Shown: positions 9,634 through 17,780 of the stretch, piece by piece
How positions within the stretch are numbered: the stretch's first letter is position 1
How the letters are laid out: each line of letters opens with the position of its first letter
Source: Clostridia bacterium
GTDB taxonomy: Bacteria; Bacillota; Clostridia; Oscillospirales; Acutalibacteraceae
Length of the DNA stretch: 64,000 nt
Direction: 5' to 3'
Assembly: GCA_017522225.1 (NCBI GenBank)
Contig: JAFWZR010000013.1
Span: 1 to 64,000 of the forward strand
Translations under genes and position numbers: made by a program
Notes under the pieces: model-generated
Told to the model about the DNA's origin: nothing
The model's database searches: none
What the model saw: only the letters and a program-made list of their open reading frames with translations

Positions 9634-10695
9634 ATGCAGAGTATTGAATTGATCGATTCCAATTTCAAGGTGGATACCGAATTAAAAATTGAAGGCATAA
9701 AATTTTACGATATTATTAATCCTCCGTTTAAAGTTTACGGTGTTTTTTACGATTCGGGGAAATACAGAAGAATGCCCGAAAGTATTGCAAAAACGGTTAA
9801 CGACGGTGTTCACGGCCTGCACGCCCATACTGCGGGCGGCAGAGTTCGGTTTAAAACAAACAGTCCGTATGTTGCCATACACGCAAAAATGCCGAGCATA
9901 GGTAAAATGCCGCACATTGCTTTAACGGGATCAGCAGGCTTTGACTTGTATATTGACGAAAACCCCAAAAAGTATTTTTCAACCTTTGTGCCTCCGTTCG
10001 ACATTCAGGAAGGCTATGAGAGTGTTGTGCATTTTGACTCTGCGCAAATGCGGGAAATTAATATCAATTTTCCCCTTTTCAGTGAGGTTTCCGCGCTCTA
10101 TATCGGTATAAGCGACGGTGCAGAGGTATGTTCTCCCGAACCGTACAAATATGAAAAGCCGATTGTATATTACGGTTCTTCCATTACACACGGCGGTTGT
10201 GCTTCCAGACCGGGAAGCTCATATGAAAGCATCATTTCACGAAGACTTGATGCTGATTATATCAATCTCGGATTTTCAGGCAGTGCGAGAGCTGAAGATG
10301 AAATTGCAGAATACATAAGTAAACTCCCGATGTCCGTATTTGTATACGATTATGACCATAATGCACCGACAGCAGAGCATCTGAACAAAACACATGAAAA
10401 AATGTTCAGAACAATACGCAACTCTGATCCCGATTTACCGATAGTATTGCTTTCAAGACCGAAATTCAGCTTATCGGAAGACGAGGAAATGCGTCTGGAT
10501 ATAATCAAAACAACTTATAATAACGCAGTTAATAACGGAGATACCAATGTGTATCTGATTGAAGGTAAAACGCTTATGCAAGCAGCGGAATATGAAGGAA
10601 CGGTTGACGGTTGCCATCCGAATGATCTCGGTTTTATGTCTATGGCTGAAGGGCTCACAGGCGTTTTGAAAGAAATATTACAGAAGGACAGCTGA
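9634..10695 (+). CDS. SGNH/GDSL hydrolase with N-terminal beta domain
   Basis: A 353-residue protein. Residues about 30-170 form the beta-sandwich domain common in SGNH_hydro_3 type esterases. The catalytic domain starts at IVYYGSSIT with nucleophile S183, and the distal D325-G-C-H328-P motif completes the triad; GFSG (213-216) supplies the oxyanion glycine. No signal peptide, so it is probably a cytoplasmic carbohydrate or acyl esterase. The ATG at 9634 is chosen because GGGGGTG lies 5 bases upstream and the in-frame TTG at 9571 falls in the promoter. It leads an operon with two metallophosphoesterases. Confidence 0.85.
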   Translation: MQSIELIDSNFKVDTELKIEGIKFYDIINPPFKVYGVFYDSGKYRRMPESIAKTVNDGVHGLHAHTAGGRVRFKTNSPYVAIHAKMPSIGKMPHIALTGSAGFDLYIDENPKKYFSTFVPPFDIQEGYESVVHFDSAQMREININFPLFSEVSALYIGISDGAEVCSPEPYKYEKPIVYYGSSITHGGCASRPGSSYESIISRRLDADYINLGFSGSARAEDEIAEYISKLPMSVFVYDYDHNAPTAEHLNKTHEKMFRTIRNSDPDLPIVLLSRPKFSLSEDEEMRLDIIKTTYNNAVNNGDTNVYLIEGKTLMQAAEYEGTVDGCHPNDLGFMSMAEGLTGVLKEILQKDS

Positions 10696-10713
10696 TTTCA
10701 AAGGAGAAATAGT

Positions 10714-12111
10714 ATGATTTACAGTTTCTATCACATTACGGATGTACATTACTACAGTAAAAGGAACTTTAAGTGTGACTGGCGAACCTTCCCCCAGCCG
10801 AACACTCAGATATGCATTTTAAGAAGTGAAGAGGCTTTTAAAAAAGCTCTTGAAATCGTCACTGAGGATAAGGACACCAGCACTGTCATTATTACGGGAG
10901 ATCTGACAGATCACGGTGAGTCCTACAGCCACGAAGAGGTCAGAGACATACTGCAGGAATTCACAGATAACGGCGGCAATCCCTTTGTTTATACCGACAA
11001 CCACGATTATCCTTATTTTTCTGTTCACGGATTTGATGAAAACGGTAAGAAATTTCCGATGGAGCATCTGCCTGAAGATGTCGTCAAGGAGATGTACTAC
11101 CCCTTCGCAAGAGGTAAGGCTTTTGACACCTTCGATGACGGTACAACCTACATTGCGGAGATTCTGCCCGGTCTTTATCACATAGCAATGGGCTACGATG
11201 CAAAGGACACAAAATCCCTGCTCTACCCGTATTTCTCCGATGAGCTTATGGACTGGGTGAAAATGCATGTGGAAAAAGCACAGCAAAAAGGGGCAACGGT
11301 TATCTGCAGTACACACCGTCCGGTTGTGGCACCGTCTCCTGCCTACGAAGTTGTGGGTAAAGGGCACAGCTTTATTGACGGAGATAAAAGAATCAAGCAA
11401 CTTGCTGATATGGGCATCCGTCTATTCTTCAGCGGACATTCCCATGCCCAGTGCCTGAAAGAAATCACAAGCGACAAGGGAAACAAGATTTACAGCGTAC
11501 AGACATCTTCAATTGCTGCCTTCCCTCCGAAAATGAGAAAAATTACAATCGATACAGAAAAGGGCACGGCATATATCCGTACAATAGACATCGAGCTTCC
11601 CGACCTCGGTATGTCATTCTCAGAATACGCAAAGAAAGGCTTTCTCGGTATCATTGAGAAGATACCTTACAATATGGAACACGATGTTGTAGCGTTTGCA
11701 AACACAGAGGGCGGAATATCGCTTCCGAAGGATCTGATTTTAAAGCATCCGAAAATTGTAATGTTCCTCGGCAGAAAGCTTAATGGTCTTACCTACAGTA
11801 AGGTTGCAAAATTTTCAAAAAAATACCACGATTTAACCGAAGCGGACTATGAATCGGTAAAGGATAAAAAGTTTGTAAATCTCGTTCTCGACCTTATAGC
11901 TAATCTTTACCGCGGCAATGCGCACTATTCGCCCGAAACGGTGGAATACAAAATAACAATGGGCAGCTTCAGAAAAATTGAAAAGCTTCTTTCCGTCTTA
12001 CATATAGATATCAAAAAAACACTCAACGGATATACATTAGCGGAATTTATTGAACCGCTTCTTTACAACAGCGGACCTGATGATGACAACACAACAGTAA
12101 AACTTGGTTAA
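10714..12111 (+). CDS. Calcineurin-like metallophosphoesterase
   Basis: A 465-residue cytosolic protein with the dimetal motifs in order: D10-x-H12, GDLTDHG (62-68), N96-H97-D98, STHRP and SGHSH. The glycine that normally precedes NHD is replaced by aspartate (TDNHD). The C-terminal 170 residues (after about 290) have no recognised domain. GGAG lies 8 bases before the ATG and the gene follows the SGNH hydrolase by 18 bases, so the two are surely co-transcribed. The substrate cannot be read from sequence; phosphodiesters are typical of the family. Confidence 0.85.
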   Translation: MIYSFYHITDVHYYSKRNFKCDWRTFPQPNTQICILRSEEAFKKALEIVTEDKDTSTVIITGDLTDHGESYSHEEVRDILQEFTDNGGNPFVYTDNHDYPYFSVHGFDENGKKFPMEHLPEDVVKEMYYPFARGKAFDTFDDGTTYIAEILPGLYHIAMGYDAKDTKSLLYPYFSDELMDWVKMHVEKAQQKGATVICSTHRPVVAPSPAYEVVGKGHSFIDGDKRIKQLADMGIRLFFSGHSHAQCLKEITSDKGNKIYSVQTSSIAAFPPKMRKITIDTEKGTAYIRTIDIELPDLGMSFSEYAKKGFLGIIEKIPYNMEHDVVAFANTEGGISLPKDLILKHPKIVMFLGRKLNGLTYSKVAKFSKKYHDLTEADYESVKDKKFVNLVLDLIANLYRGNAHYSPETVEYKITMGSFRKIEKLLSVLHIDIKKTLNGYTLAEFIEPLLYNSGPDDDNTTVKLG

Positions 12112-12208
12112 CAATCTCATTTTCAGGATGGCTTCAGATCATTACCGTATTATACAACAGTAATACCCGGTATATAATTTTATGCTTGCTTTGAAAGGAT
12201 GCATAAAT

Positions 12209-13321
12209 ATGCTCGATAATAATTCAGCAAACGAAAAACTGTCAATTGCTCCGTCCGTATTTGCCGTTAAAGATACATATCACATTATGGTAAGCATCAG
12301 ATATCCGTCTCTTGTTTTTGTAAGAATCGGTGACGAAGAGTATTATGATGAATCAAACGGAATTATGTGTTCTCAGTCATTGGTGCACAGAGTAATTGTT
12401 CCGATGGAAGAGCTTGACAAAGCAGGAAAATATAATATATGTGTGCGTCCTATTATTGAAAGGAAGCCTTATTTCAGCGAAACTGAGCCTCTCAGGGAAT
12501 ATGAATATAATTTCTATCCCGTACCCGACGGAGAAATCAGAGCTTATCATATTTCCGACGCGCACAACCTTATTGACGGTCCTCTTAAGGCCGCCAAAGG
12601 CTTTGGTGATATCGATTTTCTTATACTTAACGGTGATGTTATAAACCACAGCGGTGATCCGTCAAAGTTTGAAAACATTTACATCATCTGTTCTGAGCTT
12701 ATGGGCGGTACCAAGCCTGTGATTTTCAGCCGCGGTAATCACGATATGCGCGGAAATTATGCAGAAAAATTTGCAGAATACACACCGAATTCACACGGTA
12801 ACACATATTATACCTTCAGACTCGGTCGACTGTGGGGAGTTGTGCTCGACTGCGGTGAGGATAAGCCTGATGACCATCCCGAATACGGATTTACGGTTGC
12901 CTGTCACAGATTCCGCACACGACAGACAGAATTTTTAAAGCAAGTAATTTGCGAAAAAGAGAAAGAATATGAAGCTGATGGTGTTGATACGCGTCTTGTT
13001 ATCTGTCATAATCCGTTCACGCGAGTCATTGATCCGCCATTCAATATCGAACAGGGAGTATATTCTCAGTGGGCTGAGCTTCTAAGAGAATACATCAAGC
13101 CCGACCTGATGATATGCGGTCACTTTCACGATACTGCTGTTTGGGAGCCGGGCGGAGAACAAGACAGTCTGGGACAGCCGTGCAACATCGTAATTGGTTC
13201 CGATATTGATTTTGATTCAGGTGATTTTACAGGCTGCGGATACATATTCGGCAAAGAAAAAACTGAAATCATTTTCACTGACAGTAAGGGAAATATCGGC
13301 AGTCCCGTCAGAGTTATTTAA
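12209..13321 (+). CDS. Metallophosphoesterase with N-terminal beta-sandwich domain
   Basis: Residues 1-105 resemble the fibronectin-like N-domain of purple-acid-phosphatase-like enzymes. The catalytic domain carries D117-x-H119, NGD (141-143), RGNHD (175-179), CHNPF and GHFHD, all metal ligands intact. No signal peptide. The ATG at 12209 has AAAGGA nine bases upstream; an earlier in-frame ATG (12182) has none. It is the third gene of the hydrolase operon and ends at a strong hairpin. Substrate unknown. Confidence 0.8.
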   Translation: MLDNNSANEKLSIAPSVFAVKDTYHIMVSIRYPSLVFVRIGDEEYYDESNGIMCSQSLVHRVIVPMEELDKAGKYNICVRPIIERKPYFSETEPLREYEYNFYPVPDGEIRAYHISDAHNLIDGPLKAAKGFGDIDFLILNGDVINHSGDPSKFENIYIICSELMGGTKPVIFSRGNHDMRGNYAEKFAEYTPNSHGNTYYTFRLGRLWGVVLDCGEDKPDDHPEYGFTVACHRFRTRQTEFLKQVICEKEKEYEADGVDTRLVICHNPFTRVIDPPFNIEQGVYSQWAELLREYIKPDLMICGHFHDTAVWEPGGEQDSLGQPCNIVIGSDIDFDSGDFTGCGYIFGKEKTEIIFTDSKGNIGSPVRVI

Positions 13322-13346
13322 CCAACACTGTCACTGAACAGACTTT

Positions 13347-13387
13347 AAAAAGACACAGGAAACACTAAGCGTTTCCTGTGTCTTTTT
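13347..13387. terminator. Bidirectional terminator
   Basis: A 17-bp perfect stem (13347-13363 with 13371-13387; AAAAAGACACAGGAAAC) and a 7-base loop, ending in T runs on both strands. It serves the convergent metallophosphoesterase and radical SAM operons. Confidence 0.9.
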
Positions 13388-13388
13388 A

Positions 13389-15047
13389 TCAGATGATATT
13401 TCCCTCTTTATCAATATCGTACAATCTGCCTTCATATCTGTTATAAAGATTTTTTTCAGTACTGCGATCAACCGCAAAAACCTGATTCTTTGAATAAAGA
13501 ATTGTAAATTTTATGTTTTTGTCAACATTCTCCGCGAAATGCTTTTTAATTTTCTTGTATAAAGGGTCTTTGATTATAAGGGTATCGGGAATCTGTGCCG
13601 ACGATGAACAACAGAGCAAGTCACAAAGGATTTTTTCCCTTAATACTTCCCTGTCGCATTTGTCGCAAAAGAAGTTATAAAGACTTTCTGCATAGGCGCT
13701 CAGACTCATTTTGTTGCCGTTCACACTGTTGCCGAAGCTATTGAAAACATCGAACGGTGAAATGCCGATCTCATCCGTAAGATAACCGAGTGTCAGCAGA
13801 AAACGGCCGCTGTTATAAAGCCTGTCCAGAGCATCTTCACAGTTTTTAAGCATAGTTATCTCGTCTGAGGAGAGCCACGGAGTTGATGTAACCTCATAGG
13901 GCGGCTCGTCGGTAAATGTGCAAGGATATTTCGTCGCGTTTTCCCTCATTTCTGCACCGTAAAGAAGCTTTAAAAATCCCATCTGAAGCATATGTGCCTT
14001 TAGCGAATAACCGATATCAAAGCTTGCTTTAAAGCTCTCGAGATCTTCACCCGTAAGACCTGCGATAAGGTCAATATGAATGTGCATATTATTAAAGCTG
14101 ATAAGCCGTCTGATATTTTCTATAAGCTTTTTTGTGTTCGTCCTTCGGTTAATCAACCGAAGCGTTTCTTCGTTAAAGGACTGCATACCGATTTCAAGCT
14201 GAACGGCTCCGTATGGCATTGACGACAGAATTTCAAGTGTGCTTTCCTTTAAAATATCACCTGCAATTTCAAAATGGAAGCATACACTCTGCGGGATTTC
14301 TTTGCCGTAGTTTTCTTTTATAAAGGTAAGCATTTCGTTGGCGCGTTCTGCGTTTGCATTAAAGGTACGGTCAACAAATTTTACTGTCTGTGTACCGCTT
14401 TGTGACAGGCGGATTATATCTGTTTTGACCCTTTGAATGTCAAAAAAGCGAAGCTGTGAGCACCGTCCCGAAAGGCAGAATGCACAGCGGTAGGGGCATC
14501 CGCGGGCAGTTTCAATATAAGAAATTCTTCCGCCGAGATTTTCGAAAAATTCATCACAAAAGGGTGACGGTGGAGTATCGGTATATTCCTTTTCTTCAAC
14601 GTTTACAAAGCCGTCGTTACCTCTGTATGTAAGTCCTGAAACAGCAGACAGATCAGCATTAAGACTGTCAAGAAAATCCGGAAAGATCCATTCGCCCTCG
14701 CCTGAAAGCACATAATCCGCAAACTCATATTTTTCGAGAACATCCTTCGGTCGGTACGCAACCTCAGGTCCGCCAAGAACAATTATGCAGCCGCAATTTG
14801 CTTTTATAATACTGCAGATTTTAAGTGTTTTTGTAATATTCCAGATATAACACGAAAAAGCAACAACATCGGGTTTTTTATTTATGATTTTTTCCGCAAA
14901 GGCATTTACATCACCGTTGATTGTGCTTTCCATAACCGAAATGTCATAATCGTTTTTTGAAAATTCACGGACACCTGCAAGCAAGCACCAAGGAGAAAGC
15001 GAAGCGTGAACATATTTGGAATTTAAGCAAGCAATAATAACCTTCAT
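13389..15047 (-). CDS. B12-binding-domain radical SAM protein (DUF4080 type)
   Basis: Residues 1-130 form a cobalamin-binding-like Rossmann domain (LGGPEVAYRP, SGEGEW). The radical SAM core begins at TARGCPYRCAFC with C184, C188 and C191 as the 4Fe-4S ligands. A C-terminal DUF4080-like region follows. The canonical DxHxxG lower-ligand motif is absent, as is usual in this branch. The family is widespread in Clostridia and its reaction is not established; methyl or tRNA modification would be a guess. AAAGGAG precedes the ATG. It lies 26 bases after the putative glycosidase and is probably co-transcribed with it. Confidence 0.85.
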   Translation of the reverse strand: MKVIIACLNSKYVHASLSPWCLLAGVREFSKNDYDISVMESTINGDVNAFAEKIINKKPDVVAFSCYIWNITKTLKICSIIKANCGCIIVLGGPEVAYRPKDVLEKYEFADYVLSGEGEWIFPDFLDSLNADLSAVSGLTYRGNDGFVNVEEKEYTDTPPSPFCDEFFENLGGRISYIETARGCPYRCAFCLSGRCSQLRFFDIQRVKTDIIRLSQSGTQTVKFVDRTFNANAERANEMLTFIKENYGKEIPQSVCFHFEIAGDILKESTLEILSSMPYGAVQLEIGMQSFNEETLRLINRRTNTKKLIENIRRLISFNNMHIHIDLIAGLTGEDLESFKASFDIGYSLKAHMLQMGFLKLLYGAEMRENATKYPCTFTDEPPYEVTSTPWLSSDEITMLKNCEDALDRLYNSGRFLLTLGYLTDEIGISPFDVFNSFGNSVNGNKMSLSAYAESLYNFFCDKCDREVLREKILCDLLCCSSSAQIPDTLIIKDPLYKKIKKHFAENVDKNIKFTILYSKNQVFAVDRSTEKNLYNRYEGRLYDIDKEGNII

Positions 15048-15073
15048 ATTTTCTCCTTTCTTCGGAATGCTGT

Positions 15074-17569
15074 TTATCTTGATTTTATCTGAGTGATAAT
15101 TATATGGCCTATAGCCCTTGCTCCCTTGGTTATGTAGTTAACGATATTACCTGAAACGCCTGTAAGAACAGGGTTTTTCAGGTCTTTTTCGTTTATTCCG
15201 TCTGCCGTACTCTCCCTTACGGTTATGTTGTCACCGCTAAAGGGCTGAACATCTGAGGTTTTCGGAGCCGAGACTACCGCACCGTCAGCAAAGGCACATA
15301 TCTGTGTTTTTTCCTGCTCAGATAATCCCTCTTTTGCAAGAGGATAGATACCGAAAACTGCAGTTTCCGTGCTTCCGTTATATGACGGTGCAATGCTTTT
15401 GCCCTGTGATGCAACAAGGGTGTAAACATCTAGAATCTGATCCTTCGCTCTGCCGAAATGGTGGCGTTGCTTGCCGTAGTATGTGCCGAACGGATTCATA
15501 CGCACAGTTTTATCTTTTTCAAGACGCATCGGACAATGAGCCATTGAATTGAGCACCTGGCGGGCATTGGCAATAATGATACCGCCGTTTTCATCGTACA
15601 GACCGACAAAGCCACCCGTGAGCTGATGGTTAAATGAGGCAATATATCTGTTCTTTTCATCACATTCGGGAAAGGACTGTGTCCTGAACGAGGACACATC
15701 GTCCATAAAGTTTCTTTTGATAACAGATATATCACCGTCAAGCATGGGCGTTAGTTCAAACGGCGCCGTCTGAGTCCATTTCATATCAGTGAATCTGCCC
15801 AGAGCTGAGTTCTCGGTTGAGATTGAGGTAGTTTCTGCCGTATAAGGATAATTCACAGTTGTTCTGACAAAAACCGCATCGGAAAAATCAGCCTTAAAGA
15901 AATCATAAGTAAAGCTTCCGCTGTTTATTTCTTCGGGCAGATGGATTTCACCATGAATCCTTATTCCGTTACCGTCACCCGCAAGCTCGAGACGAGAGAT
16001 CTTTGTTTTTTCAAAATCATATCTTTTGTTACTGTATGTAATGAATGACTGCAGAAAATCGCTCGTTCCGATAACTCTTTCGTCACATTTTACAAACTCG
16101 ATATTCCCCTCGGGTGAGAACATAATTGAAAGCCTGTCTGTTTTAAGAAGATTGCCGAAGACAGGAGGTTCTTTTTTGCCGTCGAAGCCCACTTCGATTT
16201 CGTATTTATCCATGATTTCCCCGAATTTCATCATAAGGAAAACAGAAGAACAGTCATCTGCCGTCGGTACGGCTACAAAGCTTATAAGCTTGTCTGCAGT
16301 TATGGTTAAACAGGAAAGGTCGGATATTTTCTTTTTAATCTCAAGCTGAACACATTGAAAATCTGTTTTGCTTGTATTGTATACCGTGATATTTTCGGTT
16401 TCGGGCAAGGCAGAAGCTTCACTGCTGATAACCTCGTCACTCAGGGCGAGTGCTGTCTTTTCCCGTTGTATATTCAGCACAGGTGTAGCAAGACCGAAAT
16501 GCGTGGTTGACAGAAGGAGTATTCGTGAATCGAATGAGGGTGAAAGCTTATCGTCATTACTGTTTACCTTTGCCATCATTCTTGCGCGTTCAATGCGAGT
16601 CCATATCTTACGGTTGAACGGTTTTTCACCCCAGGAAGCATAACCTGTAAAGTTTCCGTCAGCAGTATCGTGCGTGAAATTGATTTCGTTTATGGGTTTA
16701 TGATTTTTAAGATATCCTCCCGGTGTGTCAAAAACGATGTACGGAAGATCAGCGATTTCTTCCACGAGACCGTGAATGCCGTCTGTATTGGCAATTTTGC
16801 CTGTAAGAGGACCGATATCAAGAGTTTCCCAGAAAATGGCATCTGCATCCATATTGATAAAGAGAAACAAGTCCCTGTTAATCTCTCCGCTTTCCTGCTT
16901 TTTACGCAAATCTTTGACCCACGCTCGCAGACATCCCGCATCGCATACATCAGAGTTACTGTAGGTTGGTATGACGGTAAGGCTTTCGCCTTTGTATGAA
17001 TATGTAACCGGATTAAACGCAGCCTCATCAGGAAGCCTTGGTATTATTGTTCTGAAAGCATCAAACGGCACACAGCTGTAATAAAGGCAAAGCGCTTTAA
17101 TGCCGAGCTTATTGTATAAGGTGACCTGTGACGGGGTGAACATAACCTCCTGCGGACGTACAATTTTTTCGCATTTGCCGAATATGTCCTCGAGGCCGCT
17201 TCCGTGTTTATTTGTAACTGCAAGGTTTATGCTTTCGCAGAATTCATCCTCTGACATTGCAGAAAGAGCACCGTTATTGAAACCCATAATGATATTTTCG
17301 TCGCCGTATTTTTCAACACGTTCTTTCATTTTTTCAATTATGTCGGGTGCATATCGGGGCAGAATTTTCTGAAGTGAAAAGAAGTTTTCGGTATCCCACG
17401 TACCCTTTACAGGTATGCCTTTTTTGTTAAATTCGGTAAGCGTATCGAGAATTTTCCTGATGATTCTGATATCCGAGCCGAAACCGAGATTGTCATTAGT
17501 GTCTCCCCTGTAAGAATGATAACAATTGACGTGAAAGCCGTAGGCAATATGAATCTTATTATCGGTCAT
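15074..17569 (-). CDS. Large putative glycoside hydrolase (GH38/GH57-like fold)
   Basis: An 831-residue protein without a signal peptide. The first 300 residues look like a 7-stranded alpha/beta barrel of the GH38/GH57 type: an early His-rich strand (AYGFHVNCYHS), VKGTWDTEN, and FLFINMDADAIFW as a possible catalytic Asp region. The remaining 500 residues are beta-rich, like mannosidase C-terminal domains. I do not recognise a defined family; assignment rests on pattern only. The ATG at 17569 has GGGGGAG 5 bases upstream; the longer frame from 17623 would begin with a Cys/Val-rich stretch overlapping the promoter. Confidence 0.5.
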   Translation of the reverse strand: MTDNKIHIAYGFHVNCYHSYRGDTNDNLGFGSDIRIIRKILDTLTEFNKKGIPVKGTWDTENFFSLQKILPRYAPDIIEKMKERVEKYGDENIIMGFNNGALSAMSEDEFCESINLAVTNKHGSGLEDIFGKCEKIVRPQEVMFTPSQVTLYNKLGIKALCLYYSCVPFDAFRTIIPRLPDEAAFNPVTYSYKGESLTVIPTYSNSDVCDAGCLRAWVKDLRKKQESGEINRDLFLFINMDADAIFWETLDIGPLTGKIANTDGIHGLVEEIADLPYIVFDTPGGYLKNHKPINEINFTHDTADGNFTGYASWGEKPFNRKIWTRIERARMMAKVNSNDDKLSPSFDSRILLLSTTHFGLATPVLNIQREKTALALSDEVISSEASALPETENITVYNTSKTDFQCVQLEIKKKISDLSCLTITADKLISFVAVPTADDCSSVFLMMKFGEIMDKYEIEVGFDGKKEPPVFGNLLKTDRLSIMFSPEGNIEFVKCDERVIGTSDFLQSFITYSNKRYDFEKTKISRLELAGDGNGIRIHGEIHLPEEINSGSFTYDFFKADFSDAVFVRTTVNYPYTAETTSISTENSALGRFTDMKWTQTAPFELTPMLDGDISVIKRNFMDDVSSFRTQSFPECDEKNRYIASFNHQLTGGFVGLYDENGGIIIANARQVLNSMAHCPMRLEKDKTVRMNPFGTYYGKQRHHFGRAKDQILDVYTLVASQGKSIAPSYNGSTETAVFGIYPLAKEGLSEQEKTQICAFADGAVVSAPKTSDVQPFSGDNITVRESTADGINEKDLKNPVLTGVSGNIVNYITKGARAIGHIIITQIKSR

Positions 17570-17594
17570 ACGCTTCTCCCCCTTTTTAATTTTA

Positions 17595-17623
17595 ATTCTA
17601 ACACATACACAAAAGCAAAACAA
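17595..17623 (-). promoter_or_regulatory. Sigma-A promoter of the glycosidase-radical SAM operon
   Basis: TTGTTT (17618-17623) and TAGAAT (17595-17600) on the minus strand, 17-base spacer. Confidence 0.55.
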
Positions 17624-17705
17624 TCTTTTCGGAAATTTTATTATTCTTCTGAAGAAATTTCTGTCAGAAAAAGATAATTAAGCAATCACCAATCGGATAT
17701 AAATC

Positions 17706-17734
17706 TTCACAAATAAACATTTTTGTGCTATATT
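17706..17734 (+). promoter_or_regulatory. Putative promoter of the 5'-nucleotidase
   Basis: TTCACA (17706-17711) and TATATT (17729-17734) with a 17-base spacer, about 45 bases upstream of the start. The -35 match is weak. Confidence 0.45.
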
Positions 17735-17780
17735 ATTTAAGATGAAATGATTTGCATTTGCATCCAAAGGAGGTACAAAT

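Noticed and set aside
13389-15047. Radical SAM protein as the sulfatase maturase
   Set aside because: It has a B12-binding-type N-domain and lacks the extra Cys-rich C-terminal clusters of anaerobic sulfatase maturases; it is the DUF4080 type.
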